The notes beneath the pieces were generated by a model. That model did not search any database and had not been told where the DNA came from. It saw only the letters and a list, made by a program, of their open reading frames with translations. 64,000 nucleotides of DNA, taken from contig JBELJZ010000011.1 in assembly GCA_042089915.1 (NCBI GenBank), forward strand, positions 20,625 to 84,624. The letters are read 5' to 3'. This document shows positions 42,001-50,500 of this stretch, piece by piece. The translations under genes and the position numbers were made by a program. Every line of letters begins with the position of its first letter. The first letter of the stretch is position 1. The DNA is from UBA8752 sp002172485. Lineage in GTDB: Bacteria; Bacteroidota; Bacteroidia; Flavobacteriales_D; Sanyastnellaceae.

Positions 42001-45000
42001 CGTTGGCCCAGACCGTGGCGCATTTCTCCAAACCGTCATCGTCCACACCAAACGGGTTGGTGTCCTTGTCGGAGTTCCGGATGCCGATCATGACCGTCAC
42101 CACATTGGCAAGGTTGGGGTTGCCTCGCACCGCGATGCGCGCGCCATCCACGAAATCCTCGTACTCCTGGAACAGCGGGTATCCCACAGGGCGGCTCACC
42201 TTGAGGTTCTGCAGGTCCTGGAAACGGAGGTCAATCTCATTGGCTTCCGGCCAGATTTCCGTCTCCTCCGTCACACCCCACGGGGTTACTTGCAACGGGA
42301 TTTCGTATTCGTAATAGTTGTCGACGAAGTCGGAACCCAAGCGCACGAAACACGTGACGTCTCCAGACTCCAAGGGAGAATCCGACACGGCCTGCTCGGC
42401 GTGGACGAACATGCGCAGGCGCTTGTACATCCGCATGTCGAAATTGATGTTGCGGTAGGCAGCCCGGGCATCCCCGTCCTCCAGTCCGCAGACATCCAAT
42501 TGCAGGGACTGCTCGTTCAGCTGGGCCTGATTGGCGGTGGCCACATTGATCTCCCGCACGATGCCCGGCGGAATCACGTAGTTGATGGGCTGCCGATATC
42601 CGTTTTCCTCCAGGTTGACAGCGGAAATGGCGAACTGCGTATCCGACGGGTCGTCCGGCTCAATCTCCTGCGGTCCGGCGAGGCTCTCTTCGAACTTCCG
42701 CCATTCACCACGGATCAGCTCAAGGCGCGCAAAACGCAGGGTCGCAGGCTCCCGCCATCCCTTCATGAACACCCGCATGAATCGGATGCTCCGGAAATCG
42801 CTGATGCCCCCAATGCGCTGCTCGAAGTCCCGGATCGGCACCTGGAACTGCAGCCACTTCACTTGCCGCGTCTCGCCGTTCGGCATGGTCTTCTCCGCGA
42901 CGAGGACATCCGACAGGTAATTCCGGCCGATGTTGGCTTCGTTCAAGTCGCCCGGGCGCAGGGGAATGCGGTACTGGAAGTAGCTCTCGATGGCGCTGAG
43001 CGTCAGGTCTTCGTTGAGGTCCTCCGTGTTCGGCAGGGTGGTCGAGGCAATCGGGTATCCTTCCGGCTGGGCCGTGCTCGAGTTGCCCTCGTATCCATTG
43101 AAGAAGCGGTACCGCTCCAACACGTCCTCCTCGTTGGCCTGCGCCACGGGATCCCGGAAATACCGGAAGTCATCCGCGGAGGGATCCGCCCGAATCTCGT
43201 CGTACGCCGCCGGGTCGAGCTGGCTCTCCAAACTCGTGAGCCAATCCCCGAAGAATTCCTGCTCCTCCTGAGAGTTCAATCCGTCGAGGCCCACGTCCTG
43301 CTGGCTGTAATCCCCGGTGCTGTTGTCGAACGCATTGACCACATTGAAGGTCGTCGGGTCGGCCACCAAGCCCCAATTCGACTCCACCACTGGCGCCGGC
43401 TGGTTTGGCGAAGGCAGTCCGTTCTCAAACGCCAGCTGACCATCGTTCAATAGGTCCTCGCTAATGGATCCGAGGTTGAAGTAGAGGTCACCGCCGGTGT
43501 TGTTCTCACTGTCGTCGTTGAAGGGGTCCATCATCCAGAATTGGATGTACTCCACGTTGGACAGCTCGAAATCGGTGGTGAGCAGGGCCCGCTGAATGCC
43601 GCCCCAGCGCTCCTCGGGAGCTTGAAGAGACCCGTCGGGATTCAGGCCCGGGACTGGCCCAACGCCTTCTGCAGGCAAATAGTTGTAAGGGCCGCGTTCC
43701 GTGGGGTCAAACGTCAGGTCCAGCGTGGGGAGGTTCTCGGGTGTGCCCAGCGGCAACTGCCGGTTGGGAAACACCTCCTTGTTCTCCACGAGGCGCATCC
43801 GGTGGTTGGAGCGCACATCTACATCGACCTGACCATCGGGAAGTCCTCCACCGAAGAAACTCGGGTCGATGGTGTACCAATTCAAACGCGCCCGGTTGTA
43901 GTTGAACAGCAGGCTGTCCTCCACATCGCCCTCGGGAAAGAGGTCGGGCTGCAACTTCGGTGTGCTGGCCAAGCTCCACTGCGTCCAGTTCCGGATGTCG
44001 ATGGCACTTTGGGAACCCTCGAAATCGTCGATGTACGCATTGCCTTCCTTTCCCACGGCACGGCTGTGGCCCGGAATCAAGTACGCGGCCTCCGCGCTGA
44101 TGTTGATGTTGGACGGTGCCGTGGCATCGAGCAGGGGCAATTTGTCGATCAGGTCCGTCAGAAATTGGCTCGACCGGGACCAGGTGAAATCGGCCCCCAT
44201 GATGGTGTTGTTGACCGGCTCGTCACCAATGTTGACCTTCTGGGTCAGGGGGCGCTCCCGCAAATTCAAGAAGGTGGCCCCCAGGGCGAGTTCCTCACTC
44301 GGCGCATAGTCGAAGCGCGTTCCCAAGAGGGTCTTGGTCTGGATATTGAACAGGCTGTTGCTCTCCAACGACACCCGAATGGGCTGTCCGCTCTCAAGCA
44401 AGCCGTCGTTGATGATCCGCACACGGCCGAGATTGTAATCGACCGTATAGTCCTGGTTCTCGATCAACCGCGCGCCACCGCTGGTCACCGTCACGGAGCC
44501 CTCAGGGATATTGAGCGCGTTGAGCATGATCTCCGAACTGACCTGGCTCTGATACTGGCCCTTGATGCGGAACCGGTTCAAGGATGGAATCTGCTGCGCC
44601 GCCGTCTTGGTGGAGTCATACAGCGGTTGGAAGACCACGGTCTGAATCAGGGACTCCGCGAGGTCGGGATCCGTCACCCGGTCTTCAATCTGATTTCGGA
44701 GGGTGCGGCCGAACGGCTCCACGGAAGGCAGGAATACCCGGCCGTTCTGGCTGTTCATTGTACCGCCCTGTGTGGCCGCATTGTCCACGAAATCATAGAC
44801 GCCATCCTGCTGGGGCTGACCGTTGACATCAATCCTGTCCATGCCGAGCACCTGGATGAGCAGCTCTCCTTCCAGCGGAGCCCGCGGGATGTAGTTGAGG
44901 TCCACACCGGTCGAAGGGTCGTTGTACCACACGCCAATGCGGAAGTCTTCCGAACTCAAGCCGAATGCCTGAAGCGAGTAGACGTTCTTCATCATCAGGT

Positions 45001-46588
45001 CCCACAATGGAGCCGAATCGCCATTCTCGAGCTCCACACGGGTCACGGAGCTCTTCAGCATTTTCAAGATGAGCGCGTTGGGCGCCGCATATCCGTCCTG
45101 GCTCAAGGTGCCCACCTGATACGTCTCCCCCTCCAACGTGTACTCATAAGCCACGGCGAGCACCTCCGCATTGTTCAGGGATTGGCGCAGGCTGATGAAG
45201 CCAAGGCGGTCATTGTACGTGAACTCGGTCTGGGCCAGACGGCGGGCATTGCCCACCCGCTCGTAGTGGATGCCCGGGCTGTAAATGGGCTGGCCATCCG
45301 GACCGGTGTAACCAGCGATGGCCGCTCCCGCGCCACTGAAACCAATGACATCAGGGTTTCCCGTCATGTCGAGGAAGATGTCGTTGTTGAAGTTGCTCGG
45401 CGCCTTGTTGAGGTTGATGCCCAAGCCTGGATCGTCTGTCAGGTCTGCAACCGGCAAATCACCCGAGAGGTAATCGGGGTGTTCCCCCAAGTCAGTGAAG
45501 GCCAGCACGTTCCGCACGTCCTGCGTGTTGGCTTGGGTGTTGACCACGTAGACTTCGATCCGGGTGATGCGCGCCCCGGAATTGACCACGGGCAAACTGC
45601 GCATCGCGTTGTCGTAGCGGTCCCGGAAATAGGTCGACAGGAAGTAGTGACGGTTGGCCTCGTAATCGTCAGCGCGGATGTCGAATTCCTGCGTTTGGGC
45701 ACCGCCCTGCACTTCAATCTCCTTCCGCTCGCCCTTCTGCTGGCTGAACACCGTCGTGTTGTACACCTTGCCCCACTGGGTTTCCAGCTTGGTTCCAAAC
45801 AAGGACTGACTGCCTTGAATCAGTGTGCTTTGGAGCGGCATGCTGATGTTGCCCGCCTCGATGTTCTTCAGGATGTCGTCCTCCTCGCCCTGAAACCCGA
45901 TGTTCATCTGGTTCTCAAAGTCGAACGTGGCTTCCGTATTGTAGTTGGTTCCGAGGTTGATCTTTTCTCCGATGCTGCCGTCGATGGAGAGCTGGATGCG
46001 CTGGTCGAAATCAAAGGTGGTGATGGCGCGATCCCGCTCGGCCAAACGCGGGTTTTCGGTCTTGCTGTAGCGGACACCGAAGTTCAATTCAGCCGATCCC
46101 TGAGGCCGAATCTCGATCTCGTTGGATCCGAAAATGGTCTCGAAAATCTCCGAGTCCACCGTGAGCTTCGGGGCAAATCCGCGCTCTTCCTCGTCGATTT
46201 CGTCCTGCATCTCCGTCCAGAATTCACTGAGGTTCTGGTCGATGTTGTATTCCAGAAATTCGTCGAGGGTGAGGTGGGTCGGGTTGCGGAAATCCAACGT
46301 GTCGCCCAGCCGCTGTCGCACGATGTACTGGCCCGTGGTCTCGTCGTAATCCACACCGTATTCCACCACATCGGGAAAGTCGAGGCTGACCCCGCCAGGC
46401 ACTTCCACGGGCCCCGGCACGTCTTCCCCGTGGGGAAGCGGAAGGTCCAAGGTATCTGCCCCGGTTTGGGCCGAAGCTGCGGCCACCGCGACCATGAGGA
46501 ACCAAAGCATCCACAGGATGCGGCGCCACCCCTCCCCTGTCAAGGACGGACGCTGAGGTCGAGATGAGAAAGCCGATTTGGCATTCAT
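39086..46588 (-). CDS. sprA: Type IX secretion translocon protein SprA (Sov)
   Basis: This very large outer-membrane protein of about 2500 residues has a signal peptide (about 12-42, ending AAASAQ). It matches SprA, the 36-strand barrel that forms the protein-conducting pore of the type IX secretion system. Visible family segments are LTLDEFLEYN, GRDRAITTFDFDQRIQ-like sequence, RADDYEANRHYFLSTYFRDR, the CSLEDGDARAAYRNI-like middle (CGLEDGDARAAYRNINF), and many beta-strand pairs to the end. The C-terminus is IALRFNLTQ, an aromatic-hydrophobic end usual for a barrel. ATG 46588 is preferred over TTG 46594. ruvA lies 16 bases upstream and gcvH 38 bases downstream. Confidence 0.97.
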   Translation of the reverse strand: MNAKSAFSSRPQRPSLTGEGWRRILWMLWFLMVAVAAASAQTGADTLDLPLPHGEDVPGPVEVPGGVSLDFPDVVEYGVDYDETTGQYIVRQRLGDTLDFRNPTHLTLDEFLEYNIDQNLSEFWTEMQDEIDEEERGFAPKLTVDSEIFETIFGSNEIEIRPQGSAELNFGVRYSKTENPRLAERDRAITTFDFDQRIQLSIDGSIGEKINLGTNYNTEATFDFENQMNIGFQGEEDDILKNIEAGNISMPLQSTLIQGSQSLFGTKLETQWGKVYNTTVFSQQKGERKEIEVQGGAQTQEFDIRADDYEANRHYFLSTYFRDRYDNAMRSLPVVNSGARITRIEVYVVNTQANTQDVRNVLAFTDLGEHPDYLSGDLPVADLTDDPGLGINLNKAPSNFNNDIFLDMTGNPDVIGFSGAGAAIAGYTGPDGQPIYSPGIHYERVGNARRLAQTEFTYNDRLGFISLRQSLNNAEVLAVAYEYTLEGETYQVGTLSQDGYAAPNALILKMLKSSVTRVELENGDSAPLWDLMMKNVYSLQAFGLSSEDFRIGVWYNDPSTGVDLNYIPRAPLEGELLIQVLGMDRIDVNGQPQQDGVYDFVDNAATQGGTMNSQNGRVFLPSVEPFGRTLRNQIEDRVTDPDLAESLIQTVVFQPLYDSTKTAAQQIPSLNRFRIKGQYQSQVSSEIMLNALNIPEGSVTVTSGGARLIENQDYTVDYNLGRVRIINDGLLESGQPIRVSLESNSLFNIQTKTLLGTRFDYAPSEELALGATFLNLRERPLTQKVNIGDEPVNNTIMGADFTWSRSSQFLTDLIDKLPLLDATAPSNINISAEAAYLIPGHSRAVGKEGNAYIDDFEGSQSAIDIRNWTQWSLASTPKLQPDLFPEGDVEDSLLFNYNRARLNWYTIDPSFFGGGLPDGQVDVDVRSNHRMRLVENKEVFPNRQLPLGTPENLPTLDLTFDPTERGPYNYLPAEGVGPVPGLNPDGSLQAPEERWGGIQRALLTTDFELSNVEYIQFWMMDPFNDDSENNTGGDLYFNLGSISEDLLNDGQLAFENGLPSPNQPAPVVESNWGLVADPTTFNVVNAFDNSTGDYSQQDVGLDGLNSQEEQEFFGDWLTSLESQLDPAAYDEIRADPSADDFRYFRDPVAQANEEDVLERYRFFNGYEGNSSTAQPEGYPIASTTLPNTEDLNEDLTLSAIESYFQYRIPLRPGDLNEANIGRNYLSDVLVAEKTMPNGETRQVKWLQFQVPIRDFEQRIGGISDFRSIRFMRVFMKGWREPATLRFARLELIRGEWRKFEESLAGPQEIEPDDPSDTQFAISAVNLEENGYRQPINYVIPPGIVREINVATANQAQLNEQSLQLDVCGLEDGDARAAYRNINFDMRMYKRLRMFVHAEQAVSDSPLESGDVTCFVRLGSDFVDNYYEYEIPLQVTPWGVTEETEIWPEANEIDLRFQDLQNLKVSRPVGYPLFQEYEDFVDGARIAVRGNPNLANVVTVMIGIRNSDKDTNPFGVDDDGLEKCATVWANELRLSEFNEEGGWAATAQMQATLSDLGNLNVAANMSTPGWGGLEQRVQERQRETIQGVDANTTLQLGKFLPDFLGVQLPMYLGYSETVSTPQFDPLSPDVEIADAGLSTERKKKSQQINRIRSINFSNIKIDPQLGGKGKKDRKKGKEDAAAAAKRLKGADDVTKQRELEAQRGAAGRPSNKGGKNDGGILAFLDPGNLSANFAYTENYQRDINTEFNIRRNYRGGIRYDFTNRPKEIKPFAWMGRSKAIRWLTDFNFYPGLKQVSVNMGMDRTYEASRVRNNTAELLGIETGVLVSTQVLKQWNWNRDYVVKWDLTKSLKVDYNGRATALIGEPTGVIDRNDAESYARYRDTVLTNIENFGEVTTYDHNISASYRLPLDKFPLINFTNADIRYQSTYRWDRAPFAQDSLGHTIQNSRNITLNAQANFSKLYDKVPLLKDISSGKRKREWQKEQDKKKKEIENEDRDGFGNYDDDEKPPLYIDPVSFVLKAMMAVKSVNVSYSRNEGLLLPGLATDRKARYAGFDSALEAPGLPFLLGHQNTDLQGNRTGDFALDAASRGWLTDNPYLNQTYQENYSANLNLRAQLEPFDDLKIDLEASRNESRNQQSFFRFDDALGDWQFESPQDGGNFTTTILTWPTAFVQDDEDFDSDTWRQFKLARLDMSERLNAQSYNLPSSEPNGYYLGWGPTSPAVTIPAFIAAYTGQRADQVSLDPFKTKLAPNWRVSYDGLSKGNLLKNRVKRFSLNHSYRSTMTTSYVTNLSYEADDLGRPTAFDQSAFGNYVNERQYNQVTISEQMSPLIGVDVTLKASGKNEPQIKVEMRRDRTINFGLTNNQITETKSNALVIGTGYRIANVPNPFLRTRGKLPIQMLKETDVVLRLDITVRDNSTIIRKLDPLSSVGTGTGDGFNRENQVTAGQKVASIKFSADLEVSRKLILQAFFDEQLTRPKVSTSFATTNVKSGIALRFNLTQ

Positions 46589-46604
46589 GATCAACAGGGG
46601 TCGG

Positions 46605-47228
46605 TCAAAGTCGTTTCAATGCTGCCCGGACCAATTCTTCCACCGAAGTCGCGCCTTCCGCCATCAGCTGGTCCAGCACAGATTCCACACGGCGGCGATC
46701 AAATCCAAGGTTGCACAGGGCGCCCAACGCATCCGAACGTCCGGTATTGTCTGCACCCCCCATTTCTTTACCAGCGGCAGCAGCTCCTGCCGTTGCCACA
46801 GCAGGCAAGCCCCCTTCAAAGGCGGGGTCCTTGCCCATTTTGTCTTGCAGGTCCACAAGGATGCGCTGGGCGGTTTTGGCCCCGATTCCCTTGACCGCCT
46901 TCAACGCCGCCACATCGCCACGGGTGATCACCTGCACCAGTTCCGCCGGTCCAAGACCGCTCAGAATCATGCGCGCCGTTTGGGCCCCCACGCCACTCAC
47001 ACTCGTGAGCATCACAAAGAGCCGACGCTCTGTTTCCTCAGCAAATCCAAACAACAGTTGGGCGTCCTCCCGGTACACGGCGTGAATCAACACGCGCGTC
47101 TCTGTCTGGCCAGCCAGGGCACTGGAGGTATGCAAGCTGAGGTGGACGAAATATCCCACCCCGCCGCACTCGACCACACAATGGGTCGGTGTCAGTTCGA
47201 CAATCTGGCCGGAGAGGTGATGGATCAT
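46605..47228 (-). CDS. ruvA: Holliday junction DNA helicase subunit RuvA
   Basis: The 207-residue protein starts MIHHLSGQIVELTPTHCVVE and shows the domain I barrel, the helix-hairpin-helix DNA contacts (LTSVSGVGAQTARMIL and VKGIGAKTAQRILVDL), and the C-terminal domain III (DALGALCNLGFDRRRVESVL). It binds Holliday junctions and recruits the RuvB motor for branch migration. RuvB is not in the window. Its start overlaps the maeB stop by 4 bases, and sprA follows after 16 bases, so it is in the maeB-ruvA-sprA operon. An Ala/Gly-rich linker joins domains II and III. Confidence 0.96.
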   Translation of the reverse strand: MIHHLSGQIVELTPTHCVVECGGVGYFVHLSLHTSSALAGQTETRVLIHAVYREDAQLLFGFAEETERRLFVMLTSVSGVGAQTARMILSGLGPAELVQVITRGDVAALKAVKGIGAKTAQRILVDLQDKMGKDPAFEGGLPAVATAGAAAAGKEMGGADNTGRSDALGALCNLGFDRRRVESVLDQLMAEGATSVEELVRAALKRL

Positions 47229-49495
47229 CGGCTGGTTTGGGCGTCGACGGCCGCAATGCGGACCATGTTGACGATTTCACGAACACTGGACCCCATTTGC
47301 AGGATGTGGAAGGGCTGGCGAAGTCCGAGCAGGATGGGGCCCACCACTTCAAACCCGCCCATCTCCTGGATGAGCTTGTAAGCGATGTTGCCTGCCGCGA
47401 GGTTGGGGAAAATCAAGGTGTTGACTTGTCGGCCGCGCAGGTTGCTGAAGGGGAACATCTCCTCCGAGAGCTCCCGGTTGAGCGCCACATTCGCCTGCAT
47501 CTCCCCGTCCACGATGAGATCGGGGTGTTCGGCATGCAGGATGGACACGGCCTCCCGCACCTTTTCTGCATCGTGGCCATTGGCCGAACCGAAGTTGCTG
47601 TAGCTCAACATCGCGATGCGCGGCACGATGCGCATGGCCCGAACGGCTTCTGCCGTGAGCAAGGTGATGTCGACCAGCTCCCGGGCGGTGGGGTTGCGGG
47701 TGACCGTGGTGTCGGCGAAGAACATCGGTCCGCTCTTGGCTTGCACGATGTACATCCCGGCCACCTTCTTGACGCCTTCGGCCATGCCCAAGGTGTGCAA
47801 GGCCGGCAACAAGCTCTCTCGGTAATTCCGGGTCAGTCCACTGATGACCGCATCGGCATCTCCCGTCTCGACCAGCATGGAGCCGAAATAACTGCGGCGG
47901 CGCATTTGGCCGAGCGCCTCAGACCGCGTGAGTCCCTTGCGCTGGCGCTTGGCCAGGAGGTGGTTGGCGAATTCCTCGAGTCGGCCAGCCTCTTCGGGTG
48001 CCATCGGGTCGAGGATGTCCACGTGGGGCAATTCAATCCGGTGCTCCTCGATGAGGGACAAGATGCGCTCCCGATTGCCGAGCAGAATGGGGTCTACAAT
48101 GCCTTCATCCCGCGCCGTCTCCACGGCTTTGAGCACCTTGTAGTGGTCGGCCTCGGCAAAGACGATGCGCTTCGGATAGCGGCGGGCGCGGCCACTGAGG
48201 TTGCGCACCAAAGTGTTGTCCTGGCCAAGTCGGCCCGCCAAAACACGCTTGTAGTCGTCCCAATCGCGTATGGGCTCTCGGGCCACACCGCTCTCCATGG
48301 CGGCTTGGGCCACAGCCGGGGCCACCGTTGTGATCAAACGGGGGTCCATCGGCTTGGGAATGATAAAGTCCACGCCGAATCCCAGACCACGCTGGTCGTA
48401 AGCCTCATTGACCTCGTCGGGCACGTTCTCCTTGGCGAGGGCCGCGATGGCGCGCACGGCCGCCATTTTCATCTCGTCATTGATGGCCGTGGCCCTCACG
48501 TCCATGGCGCCCCGGAAGATGAAGGGGAAGCCCAGGACGTTGTTGACCTGATTGGGATGGTCACTGCGGCCGGTGGCCATGATGATGTCGGGTCGAGCAT
48601 CCTTGGCCTCCGCGTAAGGAATCTCAGGGTCGGGATTCGCCAAGGCAAATACGATGGGCTTCTTGGCCATACCTCGGATCATGTCGCCGTTGACCAGTCC
48701 CCCCCGGCTCAGCCCGAGGAACACGTCGGCTCCTTGAAGGGCTTCGGCGAGATCGGCAAACGGTGTCTTGGCATGCGCCAGGGCCTGCTTCCGAGGCCCA
48801 AGGCCCTCCCGGCCCGTATGGATGTGGCCTTTGCTGTCGAAGACGGCAATGTTCTCCAGCCGCACACCGAGTTGCATATACAAATCCAGACAAGCCATGG
48901 CAGAGGCGCCTGCGCCACTCACCACCAACCGCACGTCCTCCGCCTTTTTGTCAGCGAGCTCCAACGCATTGAGCAGCGCAGCCCCACTGATGATGGCCGT
49001 GCCGTGCTGGTCGTCGTGCATGACCGGGATGTCGAGTTCCTCCTTCAGTCGGCGCTCGATCTCAAAGGCCTCCGGGGCCTTGATGTCTTCCAGGTTGATT
49101 CCCCCAAACGTAGGTGCGATGGCTTTGACCGTCTGGACAAACGTGTCGACGTCCGAAGCGTCCACTTCGATGTCGAAGCAATCGAGGTCCGCAAACACCT
49201 TGAACAGGACGCCCTTGCCCTCCATGACCGGCTTGCTCGCATCCGGACCGATGTCGCCCAGCCCCAACACGGCGGTGCCGTTGCTGATCACGGCCACCAG
49301 GTTGCCCTTGGCCGTGTACTTGTAGACATCGTCCGGATTCTTGGCAATCTCCAAACAAGGTTCCGCCACGCCTGGTGAATACGCGAGGCTCAGGTCTCGC
49401 TGGGAGCTGTAAGGCTTGGAGGGAATGACCTCCACCTTGCCCCGACGACCTCGGCTGTGGTAGTCGAGCGCTTCTTTGCGGCGAATGCTGCTCAT
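47225..49495 (-). CDS. maeB: NADP-dependent malic enzyme with C-terminal phosphotransacetylase-like domain
   Basis: The 756-residue protein runs from ATG 49495. The N-terminal malic enzyme domain (about 1-420) shows SLAYSPGVAEPCLEI, NGTAVLGLGDIGP, MHDDQHGTAIISGAALLNAL, and LVVSGAGASAMACL for NADP. The C-terminal half (about 430-750) is a phosphate acetyltransferase-like domain (RRYPKRIVFAEADHYKVLKA) and is thought to regulate the enzyme in MaeB proteins. It decarboxylates malate to pyruvate, giving NADPH. The stop overlaps the ruvA start, and the order maeB-ruvA-sprA is common in the phylum. Confidence 0.96.
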   Translation of the reverse strand: MSSIRRKEALDYHSRGRRGKVEVIPSKPYSSQRDLSLAYSPGVAEPCLEIAKNPDDVYKYTAKGNLVAVISNGTAVLGLGDIGPDASKPVMEGKGVLFKVFADLDCFDIEVDASDVDTFVQTVKAIAPTFGGINLEDIKAPEAFEIERRLKEELDIPVMHDDQHGTAIISGAALLNALELADKKAEDVRLVVSGAGASAMACLDLYMQLGVRLENIAVFDSKGHIHTGREGLGPRKQALAHAKTPFADLAEALQGADVFLGLSRGGLVNGDMIRGMAKKPIVFALANPDPEIPYAEAKDARPDIIMATGRSDHPNQVNNVLGFPFIFRGAMDVRATAINDEMKMAAVRAIAALAKENVPDEVNEAYDQRGLGFGVDFIIPKPMDPRLITTVAPAVAQAAMESGVAREPIRDWDDYKRVLAGRLGQDNTLVRNLSGRARRYPKRIVFAEADHYKVLKAVETARDEGIVDPILLGNRERILSLIEEHRIELPHVDILDPMAPEEAGRLEEFANHLLAKRQRKGLTRSEALGQMRRRSYFGSMLVETGDADAVISGLTRNYRESLLPALHTLGMAEGVKKVAGMYIVQAKSGPMFFADTTVTRNPTARELVDITLLTAEAVRAMRIVPRIAMLSYSNFGSANGHDAEKVREAVSILHAEHPDLIVDGEMQANVALNRELSEEMFPFSNLRGRQVNTLIFPNLAAGNIAYKLIQEMGGFEVVGPILLGLRQPFHILQMGSSVREIVNMVRIAAVDAQTSR

Positions 49496-49565
49496 CGTTT
49501 GACGGTTGCGGTGCGAAGATGGTGGGCACAGGTGGCCCCACCAACCGACGGCAGAGTGGTTCGCC

Positions 49566-50357
49566 TCAGCGGGCGACGTTGAACTTGCGGGCCTGTCCGA
49601 TGCGGCCGTTGACCTCCAAGGCATAGAGGTAGATCCCAGGTGCAAAGTCCGCACCGTCGACCCAAACTGCGCCCTGGCCGGGAGCCAGTACCACAGACTT
49701 GACGGTCCGACCGGTCAAATCCAAAAAGCGAAGCACACCTCCGTCGGGAGCGCGGTAGGTCAGGCTGGACACCCCCACCACTGGGTTCGGCGCCAATCCC
49801 TGCAGCTCGATGGCATTCTCCTCCACGGACAGCACGCAATTCTCGGTCTCAATGCCCGTGCAGAAGACCACGGTGTGGCACACGGTGGACACGCCCTGCT
49901 GGGTGGGCTCAAAGCAATATTCGATGGCCGTGGCACCCACCTCGCCATTGGGGTAGTAATCGGCAATCAGCCAATCCTCCGCACCAAAGGCATTGAGGCC
50001 AGTCGTGTCGCTGGGCTGAAGAGTCAGGGCGAGGGACAATGCACTCTCAGCAGTACCGTACTGGTAGCAGGTGCCTCCCCAGCAGAAACGCTCGTATGCC
50101 CCGGGTGCTCCTACCTCGTATGGCAAGTTCATCGTTTCCACGGTCTGGAGAACGTTGCGGGACACTGTCAAGGTCATGGGATTCTCGGTGGCATTGGTCA
50201 CAAACCACTCCGCCACGAGAATTTCGTCTGTGGGCAATCCCTCCACGATGTCCACCGGGTCAATCAGGGTGGGCGCCTGAGCCTGGCTGATTTGGGCCGC
50301 AGCACACGCCAAAACGGCCATGGCGAGGCCCTTCCATTGATCTTTAAATCGCTCCAT
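49566..50357 (-). CDS. T9SS type A sorting-domain protein of unknown function
   Basis: The 263-residue protein has a signal peptide (about 1-27, ending QISQAQ). A Cys-containing beta-rich body follows (CWGGTCYQYG, then CFEPTQQGVSTVCHTVVFC). The C-terminal domain of about 75 residues matches the T9SS type A tail: LQGLAPNPVVGVSSLTY, VLRFLDLTGRTVKSV, PGIYLYALEVNG and RKFNVAR. It is thus exported through the SprA pore and probably processed. The body has no domain I recognise; it resembles small extracellular beta-sandwiches. An exact -7 box lies 4 bases before its ATG. Confidence 0.85.
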   Translation of the reverse strand: MERFKDQWKGLAMAVLACAAAQISQAQAPTLIDPVDIVEGLPTDEILVAEWFVTNATENPMTLTVSRNVLQTVETMNLPYEVGAPGAYERFCWGGTCYQYGTAESALSLALTLQPSDTTGLNAFGAEDWLIADYYPNGEVGATAIEYCFEPTQQGVSTVCHTVVFCTGIETENCVLSVEENAIELQGLAPNPVVGVSSLTYRAPDGGVLRFLDLTGRTVKSVVLAPGQGAVWVDGADFAPGIYLYALEVNGRIGQARKFNVAR

Positions 50358-50361
50358 AATT

Positions 50362-50369
50362 CAAAGGTA
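50362..50369 (-). promoter_or_regulatory. Bacteroidota -7 box directly before a T9SS cargo gene
   Basis: TACCTTTG on the minus strand fits TAnnTTTG and ends 4 bases before the start codon at 50357. Use of it would give a leaderless or nearly leaderless transcript. No good -33 element is seen. Confidence 0.4.
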
Positions 50370-50500
50370 CGGCACGGGATGCAAGGCCCTTGCCCGCGGC
50401 TCAAGCGAACGCCAACGTTGGCAAGGTGAATAAATTGTGGACTCTTCTTATCTTGCTCTTCCTTTGGAACTGAAATCGACAACATCATAAGCCAAGCTCA

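Noticed and set aside
43541..46567. A plus-strand open frame of about 1000 codons opposite sprA
   Set aside because: The minus strand encodes SprA with recognisable family segments throughout. The antisense frame has no domain and ends within sprA.
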